Below, in pieces: positions 10,005 to 21,644 of a DNA stretch of 64,000 nucleotides. Position numbers and translations under genes: made by a program. Origin of the DNA: Gymnopus androsaceus JB14. Its lineage: Eukaryota > Basidiomycota > Agaricomycetes > Agaricales > Omphalotaceae. How positions within the stretch are numbered: position 1 is the first letter of the stretch; every line of letters begins with the position of its first letter. The stretch is from the NCBI GenBank assembly GCA_009733575.1, contig ML769534.1:62001-126000 (forward strand), written 5' to 3'. The notes under the pieces are model-generated. The model saw only the letters and a program-made list of their open reading frames with translations, made no database searches and was not told where the DNA came from.

Positions 10005-12110
10005 TTAGCCTACATAATACATATCCTCATTTACCAACTCATTCTCCTGTGCATTGTCATTGAGATCTAGTGTGTCAATTTGCTCAATCAAACTTACATC
10101 CAAATCATCTTCATCAAACTCTTCAAACATATCCTTGGCATCCTCATCATCTTCCTCCACCTCTTCCTGTACCTGCTCTGTCTCCACTTCCAGTCTCGCT
10201 TGAACCAGCTCCGCTCCCATTGGTCCCCACAACTCCATCGGCTCATCTCGTGGTAGAGTTGATAATGCTTTTGCCCATACAATGTACAACCAGGCAAGAT
10301 CCTTTCAATGTTCCCACAATTGATGTTGTATATTCAAGTCTAGGAGGGCTTAATTATAATGTGAACAGAATCATGACAATCAGACACACCTTCAATCTCT
10401 TCCATTGATCTCAATATGACTGACCACTCCTCCATAAACCAGTCCTTCAGAGACACTTCCTCATACTTCAACCAATGCAACTCTTCATCACAACAATCAC
10501 AATGGAGAATCCCTCGGATACCGGTTCTGATGTGCTCATTGCATAACCACAAAGGCAGCTCAGCCACATTATCATCGTCTGCAAGGTTGATATCATCCCA
10601 AATGGAATCATCAATGTCAAGGGAAAATAATTCCTTTGTCACAATGGCTCTTGGAGCCACTGCATTAACTGGAGCGCATCCTGATTGAATCAAACTCTCC
10701 ATTTTGGCGTAGAGGTCATTGTATTTCTTCGCTAGGGACTGGATACCGGGATCACAACGGGTAATGGAATGCTCTGTGTGATTATATAGTTTACTTTCTG
10801 AGGCTGAAAATACAATATCAGCAAAGAAGGGGAGTCGAGCGAGCATAAGATACACGTACTATTCATCTGCCAATGGAAGGATCATTCTAGTCAGTCTTGT
10901 TCAAATTTATGGGAGCGAAGCTTCTGGCGTAACTGCAATTTCAAAGCTCGAGCATTCATACAATGCGTAATGAACAGGCTAGATGCAAGGTGTTGGTATT
11001 GGTCTCTCCCCTCCACACCCATTGCACGTTTCTTGGCAGTTAGAAGTTTTTGGGTCTTCTTGAGCTTCTCCCTCAATGGTTCCAGCTCCAGCCCTGCTGG
11101 AGCTACTTCATAAGGCTCTGCTGAGAGATTGGTCATAACTTTCTCAAGCTGTTTGACATTGTCAGCCAGAGTATCTCGTGCCTTTCATAGTCGAAGAGCT
11201 TCCTCCACCACCTTTCTGGCTGACCCCTTGGTGATGCTGGCCAAACTTGACTGTTAAAGTGCAAAACAAATATTGAAACAACAGACTCACTCTGCAGACT
11301 CTCAAGTAAGCGATTAGTTTGCTTATAGAGTGCCAAAATTGTTCGCATCCCTCCCCATCCGCTAAGCCAAACCCGGTGCGCCTCTGAGGATGATAGATAC
11401 ACTGGCATGGCCAGCCATGACTGAAGACATGGAACATGGAAATTGTGAATGCCAGACAGTCTAAGTACTCTTCCTTGAGAAGATCCCATTTGACGCAACT
11501 ACGCTCCAGTTGGCAAGCAATATCGTAAAGTAGACCAACAGTCCAATGGTCAGGGAGATGTTGAAATAACGTATCAATGAGAGTGAGAGCGTAGTGTTGT
11601 CATTCTCTGGGAGTGGTCATATTAACCAGCCATAAAATACAATCATGGCGGCACAAGAGTCCCATCAAAGCAGTCGAGTCAAAAAACTGGGTACTAGCTT
11701 TCTGTCTATTGCCATTGGCAGCAGTAAAGCTTTCACCACATGCATCCAGTATGGAGTTTGGGACCCTCAGAGACCCCTCAAACCCATCTTCTTCATCCAG
11801 ATTGGGTGTTGTTGTTTCCTTTGCTTTACCACTGGTGTCTCTCCATGGACGCACTTCTTCAACAAACTCTTTCCATATCTCAACTTCCTCTGGAGGGACA
11901 AACACAATTTTCAGATGCTCATGTTTCGGATCCTGAGTCCTGTGCTTGTTGTTCTTTTGTGTGAAGCAAGTGTCTATGCAAACCAAGCAACTCAGGCTGA
12001 AAGAAGAAGATTTGGTTAGCAAAAAACAAATTTCAAATAATAACTAATTACATACCCTTCTGAAAAACAAGACTTCCTACCAAAACATTCCAGTCTACCA
12101 GGAAAAGAAC
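10005..12110 (-). pseudogene. KDZ (Kyakuja-Dileera-Zisupton) transposase, C-terminal part
   Basis: Minus strand. An upstream exon stub precedes an intron at 11997-12055 (GTATGT..TTTCAG). Then comes CLVCIDTCFTQK, followed by LRVPNSILDACGESFTAA, STALMGLLCRHD and LYDIACQ, and the KDZ hallmark YHPQRRTGFGLADGEG plus an (E)Q-W block near 11330-11440. The C-terminal region (DPGIQSLAKKYNDL, PLWLCNEHIRTGIRG) is at 10340-10855, with an acidic tail at 10005-10289. The blocks sit in different frames (near 11440, 11136 and 10300), some of which could be introns. The N-terminal half is missing because the gene stops at the inverted-repeat element starting at 12114. A functional protein is unlikely. Confidence 0.85.
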
Positions 12111-12639
12111 TAGTTAGATAGTCCAAAGTGTAACAATCCAGTAACTAATATGATCAAAATCCACAGGAAATCCAGGGGTCCTGCCTGGAATCCATACGCC
12201 CTGCCTGGAATCCATATGGCTAGGACCTCTGGTACCCTTTGGATATGGATTCCATGCACTAGTAAATATAGTAGTGCATGGATTCCATGCACTAGTAAAA
12301 ATAGTAGTGTATGGATTCCATGCACTAGTAAAAATAGTAGTGTATGGATTCCATGTACAAGTAAATATAGTAGTGCATGCAAAGTATAGTAATAGTCATG
12401 TGACACTGTCACACAGTACAAATTGAAATTTGTGAAATAGCGATTGATAGTTACAGTGATGACTTTCTCATCTACACCCAGCAACCTACCTCTGCTGATC
12501 CCATCAGCCTGTATGTGACACTGTCACACAAACTACAAATTAAACTTTTGATTGCAATGAGGATGAACTCCAGAAGGAGAGCTATGGTTAAGGTATACTG
12601 TATGTGTAGGTGGACAGTGTACATGTGTCACATGACAAC

Positions 12640-13000
12640 ATTCAGGCATGAGGTGCCATAATCACTTAGGGTATACCATATATGGTAAGAGCAGTGTCAC
12701 ATGTGTTTACATCACCTTATTCGGGCATGATGTGCCATAATCAGTGGGAGATGGGAAAACAATCCCTAAATATTTTGATGATTTTGATGAATTTTCCGAA
12801 TTTATCAAGCTCAATCTCTGTTATTTGGCAGGAAAATACACACCCAAAAGTGCTGGTGGGCGGGATAACAATGCCCCAGTATTTTCAATATTTTTCATGA
12901 TTTTTCCAGGAATTTATCAAGCTCAATTCCCAATGTTCTGCGGTAAAATGAGCGCCCATACATGCCCATATGCACTGGGGGGGGCGGAACAACAGTACTC
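12640..13000. repeat. short direct duplications in the TIR element
   Basis: Two pairs of repeats: TTCaGGCATGaGGTGCCATA (12642 and 12721 region) and a ~110-bp duplicated block containing ATTTATCAAGCTCAAT (about 12770-12875 and 12880-12990). The motif TGACACTGTCACA, an imperfect palindrome, appears at 12400 and 12520. No coding sequence is supported. Confidence 0.6.
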
Positions 13001-13006
13001 AAGGTC

Positions 13007-13373
13007 ATACTAGTAAGTAAGCTAATGGTTGTACTAGTAACTAACCTAATGGTGGTACTAGTACTAACAACTCGGACTAGTAACTAATCTAATGGTTGTA
13101 CTAGTACTAATAACTCAGACTAGTAACTAATCTAATGGTGGTACTAGTACTAACAACTCGGACTAGTAACTAATCTAATGGTTGAACCAGTGCCAATAAG
13201 TTGTACTAGTAACTAATCTAATGGTTGAACTAGTACTAATAAGTCATACTAGTAATGAATCTAATGCTTATAATGGTACTAATAACTCGTACTAGTAACT
13301 AACCTAATGGTGATACTAGTACTGATAACTCGGACTAGTAACTAATCTAGTGGTTGAACTAGTACTAAAGCGA
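13007..13373. repeat. ~43-bp tandem array rich in ACTAGT
   Basis: Head-to-tail copies of a unit like ACTAGTAACTAATCTAATGG followed by TTGTACTAGTACTAATAACT, about eight imperfect copies. The palindrome ACTAGT occurs twice per unit. Confidence 0.85.
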
Positions 13374-13374
13374 C

Positions 13375-13850
13375 ATGCATGGAATCCATACACTACTATA
13401 TTTACTAGTGCATGGAATCCATGCGACATGCATGGAATCCATACACTATACTAGTATGCATCTGGACAGCATGGGAATCATGCGACATGCATGAATCCAT
13501 ACACTACTATTTTTACTAGTCAGTGGATTCCAGTGTGACATGCATGGGAATCCATACACTACTATTACTAGTGCATTGGATTCCATGTGACATGCATGGA
13601 ATCCATTACACTACTATTTTTCACTCAGTGCATGGATTCCATGTGAATGGTATGAATCCATGACTACTATTTGTTACTAGGGCATGCGATTCCATGCAAA
13701 CATGCATGGAATCCATACACTACTATTTTTTCTAGTATGGAAGTCCATGCGACAGCATGGAATCGCATTACACTACTTTATTTACTAGTGCATGAGATCC
13801 ATGTGACATTGCATGGAATTCATGACACTACTATTTTACTTATGCTATTT
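13375..13850. repeat. ~55-bp tandem array (GACATGCATGGAATCCATAC unit)
   Basis: About eight degenerate copies of a unit containing GACATGCATGGAATCCATAC, then ACTACTATTTTTACTAGTGC and ATGGATTCCATG. Each half is itself palindromic. Better-preserved copies recur at 14428-14580, and in inverted sense at 12240-12380. Confidence 0.85.
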
Positions 13851-15445
13851 GTATTTTGTATTCTACTATCTATTTCTCTTCCTTTATCTTACATCTATTG
13901 TCTATCTTTCATATTGTTTCTTTTATTTTTGTTATACTTCTCTGTCTCTTTCGTCATTCTCCTGTTCTTGTTTCGTTCTTCTCAGCATACGCCGGTTATC
14001 CGTTTGTTTGGTGCCAAACAGATTATTAGTGCTTCCTCGGTATCAAGCTTCGAAGTATCATTTGGCTATCATGACAATCTCGGCATCAGCCCACTGGAAT
14101 TGGCGAAGTTTATATCCTTCCATAATCCCTGAGTTACTTGTCTTCAGAGTGTATCCTTTGGAGCTCAAGTCTATGTGGGCAATATGCCTCTTTTAATATG
14201 AGTTCTGGCAGTTGACATGCCAGTAAGACTCACGGACTACGGATTCCTACAACTACTTAGACTCATATTAATATGGTGGCTCTGTTTGGTCCGAGTATTT
14301 CCACACTTATTGGACTTGTTACAGCTATCAGCTCGGGCTCGCTATAGCTCTCTTATACTGTCTCTAGAAACGAACTTGTCAAGAATCGCGTTCTCAAGGT
14401 CTTGCCAAAAATTTGGCATATTAGTGACATGCATGGAATCCATACACTACTATTTTTACTAGTGCATGGATTCCATGCAACATGTATGGAATCCATACAC
14501 TACTATTTTTTCTAGTGCATGGATTCCATGTGACATGCATGGAATCCATACTCTACTATTTTTACTAGTGCATGGAATCCATATCCAAAGGGTGCCAGAG
14601 GTCCTAGCCATATGGATTCCAGGCAGGGTGTATGGATTCCAGGTGGGGCCCCTGGATTTCCTGTGGATTTTGATCATATTAGTTACTGGATTGTTACACT
14701 TTGGACTATCTAAGAAGATATAAAATGGGGCAGCCTGAAGTGGCCTTTGCCGCTTTGCCAGATAGAATGCATTTGTGATCGTGATTATGTCGTCCAAATA
14801 CTAACACATAAGGGTTGTGACCATTCATGTCCAACTCTTTGCGTGCAAATATAACAGAGTTACTTTCAACCTTGAAGCATGAAAGTTCGACCAATTCATG
14901 AGGGTAGCCAAACCTACATTCTGTTTTATTCTTGTGACCTTTAAAACATACAGGGTGGCAGTGATGTCTTTGATGATGTTCCCCTATCAGCTTGTGTTGA
15001 GTGTTGAAGTTCTGCTGCCAAATCATGTTCAACACCTCCTGTTCATCTGGATCTGTCAAATTCTGTGGCGGCACTTGGGGAGGTAATTTGACACAGGGCT
15101 CGTACTTGGGATCAATGTCTACGTCAACATCCAGTAAATGATGATAGAGGATGCCCTCAAAAAAAGAAAAGAATTGCTCATGATAATCCTGCGAGACTTT
15201 CAACAGCAAATGGATATGAGAGGGGTTACAAGTGCCGGTGAGCCATATAAGGTAATGACCATGAAATTGTCCCCTTTCAGTCAATTTGGCTACACCATAA
15301 TGAGCTCGAAGCTTTCCCAAGATACCACCCTGGTCTTTAGATTTGGATTTATTAAAGTCCCAACCAAATAAATCACTGAACATACAAATCCGCATAAACT
15401 CAAAAAAATCAGCTGCAGCTACAGGATCCTTGGCTATATCATCAG

Positions 15446-15810
15446 CAAAAACTGTTTTGGGCCCAGGAGGATCTAAGGTCACCTAGTCCTCTTAGGCAAC
15501 CTGAGGCATCCTAGTTGACCCAGGAAAAAGGGTAAAACTTTGGACACCTCAGGTATCCTAGTCATCCTAGGTATCCTGGGAGACCCTGGGATGTCCTGGG
15601 GCATCCTGGGGCATCCTGAGGCATCCTGGGATGGAACTTTTATCCTAGGATGCCTCAGGATGCCCCAGGACATCCCAGGACACCTAGGATGACTAGGATA
15701 CCTGAGGTGTCCAAAGTTTTACCCTTTTTCCTGGGCCAACTAGGATGCCTCAGGTTGCCTAAGAGGACTAGGTGACCTTAGATCCTCCTGGGCCCAAAAC
15801 AGTTTTTTCT
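15446..15810. mobile_element. foldback/MITE palindrome in the Helitron gene
   Basis: A near-perfect inverted repeat. The left arm begins AAAAACTGTTTTGGGCCCAG at ~15446 and the right arm is its reverse complement ending ~15810, with a very short centre near 15630. Arms contain repeated CATCCTGGGG and CATCCTGAGG words. It separates two adjacent blocks of the Rep domain (AMNHQ and ADDIAKDPVAAA). The bordering bases ATCATCAG/CTGATGAT are also inverted, so the target duplication is unclear. Confidence 0.8.
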
Positions 15811-17436
15811 GATGATTCATGGCACATTCTGAGCATGTATTAGGTAGTGCCGGAACATCACAGTCTAGATCAATATCATGGTTGCCGTAGATCACTTGGA
15901 AGACAGAGCTGTGAGTCGCAGATGGATTGAAAGTGAAAAAGAGAGTAGGGAGTCCAAAATGAGAAAAGTAACTACAAATTTCATGGCGCGTTTGAACTTT
16001 AGAAGCTTGAGAGCCGGGTATTTTGGCAAGTATTGTGTTCACCTCTTTCAACAGAAACAGAGCATCCTTTTCTTCAGGAGTGAGCAGTGTAGGATTGTAT
16101 TCATCTTGCATGCTATTAGCAAGGTTATTTAGGACATTGGGATGAACAGAAAGTAGAGCAGGGGCAACAGAATGGAAGCAACTGGACTTAATAGACAGAG
16201 ACGTATGGAGATGGGCCTTGCGACGTTGTATCATGTTGAGCACAACAAAGGAAAAAAAGTAATGATATCGGAAAGAGCAATTGGCTGTATCCAGTAAATG
16301 TTTTGCATGAGATTCAAGAGAGACAGATGGTTTGCAGCGAGAATCTTCAAAACCTCCAATACCCAATGGAAACAAAGTGGGGAACATACCGGGCAAAAGA
16401 TCAGGGTTGTTATACTTGTAGACAAAGTGACTCAGTTGTAAAGTGATAGAACAACTGTATTGATATGAATGTACCTGTAGACGAAGTGACTACAATCATA
16501 TCAGTATATAAAGTAAAGTTTAATATAAGAGATAATACTCACCTCAGTTGTAAAGCGATAGAACAACTGAGGTGAGGCTGTACCAAGCTACCGGCTATAT
16601 CATAGGAACTAGGTAGTATTAGTAAGCTGCGTGAGCGGAAGTAAAAGAAGAAAACGTGAACAGAAGTAAGTATCTATGAAAGGAAATGTCAAAGCAGATG
16701 TACGGATCACTTATCTCAACAATACTCAGATATAGGGTCGCACTCATAATGTATCTGCATAATGGACTCGGGATCCAATGCCAATGCAATATTGCACAAG
16801 GCAGAGGATGTCATGTTCCGTCCTGGGATGTTATTTGACTTGGGATCATACAAACCAGATTTTTTGAGAAAGACTTCATTACCATCTATCAATTCAGCGG
16901 GATGCTGATCAAAACTAGAGGATTCTTCTTCAAACATCATTTCAGGGTTACTCTCATGATCGTACACTATACTATCCTCGAGGCCAGGGAGAATATTGCA
17001 TTCGGGATACAGATCTAATGCTGATTGATCTATTGCGGGGAGCCCAGCATACAACCTATCATGTGCACATAAAAAACAGAGTAAAGCTGCGATTTTAGGT
17101 TTACGAACAACATATGGTGTGAGTTTTTTCATCTGTTTGTGATTCAGCTTTCGAGGACCAACAAAGACAATATTAATAAGATCATTAAGGTCAGATGGTG
17201 TCCAAGGCAGAGAAGCTGCGTTCCTGAATAAATTCATTGGATGAGCACAAGTGTTACCTCGCATTTGGAGAGGATTGGTCTCGGAAGAAGACCCAAAAAT
17301 ACGGGCAATATGGGCAGTGGTATGATATAAAGAACAAGCCATCTCTTCAACCCATGTAATGTCTTTCGAATCGGCAGGTAGCTCGCCGCGGTACATATGA
17401 TTGTTCAAAGCAAGACTCAATAAACTATCACAAATC

Positions 17437-17938
17437 CCTTACTCACCTCCTATGGATTTGGAGGTTGGCAACAAAGGTCAAGCTGAGTGTGTAGAAAGAG
17501 AAGTGCTTGTGTGAAGACAATGAAGATGTTATTGAGTCTGAGGTCTCTGAGCTCAGACCAGTCTACTTATATACAAAGGGACTGGGACCCCAGTCACTAC
17601 TACATAAGACCCATGATACCTATCCATGTGGGTCTGAAACAAGGGGTAGATCAACCCTGTTGGGATGGAGATAACATCTCTACAAGGATGGAGCAACCCT
17701 GTTAGGATAGAGATAACATCTCTACAAGGGTTGGGTAACCCTGCAAGGTGGAGATAACATTCCTGCAAGGGTTGAGTAGCCCTGCAAGGTGGAGATAACA
17801 TCCCTGAAAGGGTTTGATGAAGTAGCTAAGAAACATATGTACATCTATACTAGATAATAAAAGTGTCAAGATAATGCACTAAGATAAGATAATAAAATAT
17901 GTCATAGATAAGATATAATGAAATAGGGAAATCTGTGA
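17437..17938. mobile_element. ~500-bp insertion in the Helitron gene with weak TIRs
   Basis: Between CSLCYNALSKDSI and NHMYRGELP the Rep reading is lost for about 500 bp. The ends read TCACAAATCCCTTA (left) and, on the opposite strand, TCACAGATTTCCCTA (right), an imperfect terminal inverted repeat. The interior has four imperfect ~40-bp repeats around GGTGGAGATAACATCCCTGC (about 17640-17815). No coding sequence. Confidence 0.5.
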
Positions 17939-19316
17939 CAATACTGTCCTTAGAAAGAGCATTGTAGCACAATGAGCACAGATACAATTCAACATTGCTA
18001 CATTCAGGGTCTACCGCTCGAATACCTTTGGGCTCTAAAAGCAAACCATTGAGGCTTGAATGTATATAGGTGAACCGAGTGCATGGAGAAGAATGTATTC
18101 GTTTGTGACACGAAGTTGCTCCAATAGAGGTAGAGTGTTAAGAGGGCAAAAAGATCCAGTACGAAGACAATCTTTGAAACCACAGCTGGCACAAATTGAA
18201 GGAGGTTTATACTGAATAGATTGACGGCAACTATTCAAACAATCCATAACGGTAGTTTAAGATATAGGCTGAGGCCAGTTATGTATAGCATCTTCTATTG
18301 CATTGATTTCATTAGCAACACAGTTGATGCAAGCTTGTTTCCTTTCAATACGTTTACGGTCATTAACTGAGCCTGGAATAGGAATGCCATTATATAGATT
18401 GCTGTTATAGAGAAACAATGCAGTGCAAATGGCATTCAAAAAAGAATAGGGATAGCTGCAACCTTCCATTATAGCAAAGACCAAATCAGATGCATGATAA
18501 AAGGGGTTCTGGTCTAATATCAGGAAGTTCTCACTAAAGTAAATTTCAACAAGATTATGATAACTCAGTTCATATAAAGCAGTAAACTGTGCCTGAAAAA
18601 CCTTGCACAGAAATGTGACAAGATCACAAGAATTGATGTGACCATTTCTAGCAGGTGAAGTTAAGCAATAAACTTGAGCACAATTAGTGCTCTGTTTGGC
18701 ATTCAGAGATGTTAATAATTGATTCAAATCAGAAGTAGGACAATTTGAAATGATTTGCTTTAAATTGGGAAGCAAGTCGGGATCAGCATAAGGATGGATA
18801 TCACTATGAAGGGACATGTCCAAAGGGAAGGAACTAATAACTTGTTGATAAACTGATGGGCCGAGCACATTAAAAAAAAGTTGGCAAACAGTAATGTAAG
18901 TGTGGGTGCTGTCTACAGAGCCCTCTGAGATAGAGTTCACCAATGAACAACACTTGTCAAGTATAGATTGTACTAATTCCATTTTCGTTAGCCTTCGCGA
19001 TTCAATAGTATTCAGTTTGGCAATTTTGAAAGACATAAGGTGGTTCAAGCACAAAAATTTGTTATCAGGTAAAGCCCAAGATGGCACGGAAGACAGACAG
19101 GATGTGTAGATATCATTTAGATTCATCATGGCTATTGAACGGTCAAAAATCAATGTCGATGAAAGAAGTTGAGAAATGACAAAGAAACAGAATCAAAAGG
19201 CAGTAACAATGTGTAGCAGGGAAGAAGCATGACACTCGCGTGATGTTGCGTTTCAGGTGCTTTTTGTCCAATCAAGGTCTACAAGACCCTCCCTTCCCTT
19301 CGGTCAGTGTTGGGGA

Positions 19317-20059
19317 TACTTGACTGGAAAGAGGCCGGAACAGTGCTTTGTATGTTCTTCTCAGTGTTCCGAACTTGAAGTAGGGCCAAGTCCTCAGATC
19401 TATCAGCCCTTGTGGGCTCTCGCATAATCTCAGTTATTTCTCAAGCTAATATTGATATAGGACCCAATAATCAAGGTATTGTCTTGTGCTTTTTGATTGC
19501 TCATCATAGCTTAGGGATGGATTGAAGGTGAACTTTGATGGGACAACGTTGGTATTGATGACTCTAGAGCCTTGAGGTAGATTCAAATCCATGAATGATG
19601 TGCACTGTCTGTAAGTGCCTTATTCTTTTCCGAGAAAGTGTTTGATGAATGCTCTAGATAGATAGATAGATTACACAGCATGATCTATGTAGCTATTGTT
19701 GCATGGAACCTGGCTATTTCTCAATGGGACCATGCTGGTTTACCTACTACCTGTCTACCCATACAACCCAAGTCATATAATCTTTGCCACACAATTGTCT
19801 GCAACTGAACGCATAAAGCTTTCCTGCTTTCTAGGGAAGATATCTCATGAAGCTTTCCTTTGTTCCCAAAATGGAGTGAAGGGATATCAATGAGCAACTG
19901 ATGAGCAATCTGCTCTCCAAAGATAGCACTTTTGATTTTGAGGTGACATCGATTTCCTCCCACATACGAGTGCTCAGTGTGCATCTTATTTGCCTGTTTA
20001 AGGTATTTCTGTCATGCAAATGTGTGACTCAAAAAATCATTTTTCAGATCCTCAGATAA
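19317..20059. other. spacer between Helitron 5' end and next ORF
   Basis: No gene supported. Contains a short GATA microsatellite (about 19655-19672) and only shadow-sized ORFs. Confidence 0.5.
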
Positions 20060-20476
20060 TCAATTGGGTGTGGGTCCTTGTAAATCCCATTTCGGACATG
20101 CATGCTGATTTATGCAATGTTTAGCACCTCTCAAAGGATGGGGTGGCTTTTGCTCACAAAAGTGGATTAAACAAATGTTCATCTTTCCCCTGTAAGGACA
20201 GAAATGACGTACATTCTGGGGAAGGAGAGGAAATGGAGATGAAATCTTTGTGAAATCTTTCAATTCATACTCCGATGTCTCTGCTATGGACCCCTCTCTT
20301 GAGTCATTATATTTTGATGAGTGCTGGTTGTTAATGATCTCTTCATTTCTCAGTCCCAGAAATGGCCTAGTTTCCAACACTGCTCCAATGCTTGCCCATG
20401 AATTCAAAGAATTCCTGATGGCAGAGAAACGCTCAAGATAGGATTCTGGGTATATAACGCTTGAGCATGGACCCAA
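20060..20476 (-). CDS. hypothetical ORF, 138 aa, Cys/His-rich C-terminus
   Basis: Open reading frame of 138 codons on the minus strand. The C-terminal third has several Cys and His residues (CPYRGKM, HFCEQ, HCINQHACPKW), which could bind metal, but the spacing matches no family I know. It lies divergent to the degenerate gene at 20.6 kb, with about 120 bp between. It could be a fragment of a larger transposon protein. Confidence 0.3.
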   Translation of the reverse strand: MGPCSSVIYPESYLERFSAIRNSLNSWASIGAVLETRPFLGLRNEEIINNQHSSKYNDSREGSIAETSEYELKDFTKISSPFPLLPQNVRHFCPYRGKMNICLIHFCEQKPPHPLRGAKHCINQHACPKWDLQGPTPN

Positions 20477-20598
20477 ATCGACAACACAGAGCTCTACTCC
20501 AGGTTCTGTGCTCTTTCACTGTATACCTTGCTTCTTCTCATTAGTAGGGAACCTTCTCCTTTCTCCATACTGTTCAGTTACCCATCACCATGTAGCTC

Positions 20599-21644
20599 AT
20601 GTCCCACCCTGGGTACCCATCCGGCTGGAACACTGGCCAATATCAAGGCTATACCGGTGGCCCGCCTCATGGTGCTAACTATGGGCAGCTCACGGCTAGC
20701 CTTATCTGCATCACCCTGGGCAAAATCCTATCCAGGCTTTTCCATCTGCTTATGGAGTGACCCCCTTGTCTCAAGGTGGTGATCCTCGTTATGGCTAGCA
20801 ACTCCCTCCTGGTCAAGCTCCTCCAGGTCATTTGGTTTTTTCCTGCTTCATATGCTATACTAAACTCACTCGTATCTCTTTAGTTTTCACTCCCGGTCCT
20901 AACATTGCTTTTCAGGGATGGCTAGGACCTGCATATGATAGTCGAGAGCAACGCAATTCCGGCGGGCCTGTTCCAGGTTGGTCAAGTACTTTCGTCCTTC
21001 ATGTTTTCAGTGTACTCATTATAGATTTAGTATCCAACACTCCTGGTGTTCCCCCCCGCTTCCCTCATTACTCCCAGAACAACCAGAATCATTCTTCCCG
21101 TATCAGTGACTCTGACTTTCATTCACAATCCAACCCTTCTTCTGGAGGCCGGGGATATGTTCAGCCCCATGGCTATGGGATACCTGTGGCAACTCCTCAT
21201 GCAGTACGAGCCTTTGCTAATGAAGCGCCTAGACCTGTAGACCCCAGTCTACCCATACCTGGAGGCAGAACAAGGCGGGCTCCTTCACACTTGGACCCAA
21301 TTTCTAACGGGTCTAATATGTCGAATTCTGTTGTCACCCATTATTCATCTGACCCAAACATGTATGTTGTTGGGCACCTCAGCCTTGAATCAAATAATAG
21401 CAACCGTAGCTCGAGGAGGAACCTTTTGGAAAACCTTGCACGACATCCTGAGCAATTCCCCACCCCTCCCTCTTCTGCAGCCACCAGTCCATCTCGTGGA
21501 GAGCCTCCCTTGAAAGTGACTGCAGATTGTATTATGAGATGTCCCAAGTGCAAGGGCATTATCTACAAAAGTGACAAAAGCAACCATGAATGTCCCAATA
21601 ATGAGAACAAGAAGGACAAAGGGAATGACAAGGGCATGGGGTAG
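20599..21644 (+). pseudogene. unknown GYP/PGQ-rich protein with C-terminal Cys pair motif, degenerate
   Basis: Starting at ATG 20599 the reading is MSHPGYPSGWNTGQYQGYTG, then a one-base frame change near 20700 leads into HHPGQNPIQAFPSAYGV and PRYG, followed by TAG where a Gln codon would suit, then QLPPGQAPPG. Two introns are plausible: about 20835-20916, ending CTTTTCAG, and about 20976-21030, from CAGGTTGGTC to TTTAG. The long last exon (to the stop at 21644) is Ser/Asn/Pro-rich and ends with MRCPKCKGIIYKSDKSNHEC, a possible small zinc ribbon, then a Lys/Gly-rich tail. Family not recognised. The frameshift and TAG suggest decay. Confidence 0.45.

Larger units (their letters stand above)
12114..14713. 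mobile_element. 2.6 kb element with ~145-bp terminal inverted repeats
   Basis: Bases from 12114 (TTAGATAGTCCAAAGTGTAA onward, through the TATGATCAAAATCCACAGG block) to about 12260 reappear inverted at about 14570-14713 with only a few differences. The interior holds satellite arrays and no transposase. Short ORFs in it are by-products of the repeats. The left flank is a KDZ transposase and the right flank a Helitron Rep gene. No matching target duplication is visible. Confidence 0.75.
14714..19153 (-). pseudogene. Helitron Rep (Helitron_like_N), interrupted
   Basis: Start ATG near 19153 or the second ATG at MMNLNDIYTS. The N-terminal segment runs 19153-18257, then ICASCGF and LEQLRVTNEY (18247-18004) and CSLCYNALSKDSI (about 17950). 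After an insertion comes NHMYRGELPADSKDITWVEE and FVGPRKLNHKQMKKLTPYVV (17420-16716), then MPGMFPTLFPLGIGGFED, LPTLFFTFNPSATHS (16396-15830) and, after a foldback insertion, DPVAAADFFEFM and the HUH motif FHGHYLIWL (15330-15220). The end is CILSGKAAKA with a frameshift just before 14713. Rep would nick and join single strands during rolling-circle transposition. Two insertions, the lost 3' half and frame changes make this copy inactive. Confidence 0.87.
14714..19316 (-). mobile_element. Helitron, 5' portion (3' end lost)
   Basis: The inferred 5' terminus, on the minus strand, is TCCCCAACACTGACC starting at 19316 and preceded by A, as expected for insertion between A and T. The same terminus and following ~160 bp occur in a second copy at 22096 on the plus strand, which fixes the boundary by comparison. 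The element carries a Rep gene with an HUH motif. It ends abruptly at 14713, where the long-inverted-repeat element begins, and no helicase domain is in the window. Confidence 0.8.

Noticed and set aside
12150..12484. ORFs on both strands made of repeated GIHTLLFLLVH or WIPCTSK blocks
   Set aside because: They are translations of the palindromic satellite units; both strands are open for the same reason and no protein feature is present.
13671..14196. 153- and 127-aa ORFs in the long-TIR element
   Set aside because: Ser/Leu/Phe-rich translation of T-rich repeat-derived DNA overlapping in two frames; not a plausible gene.
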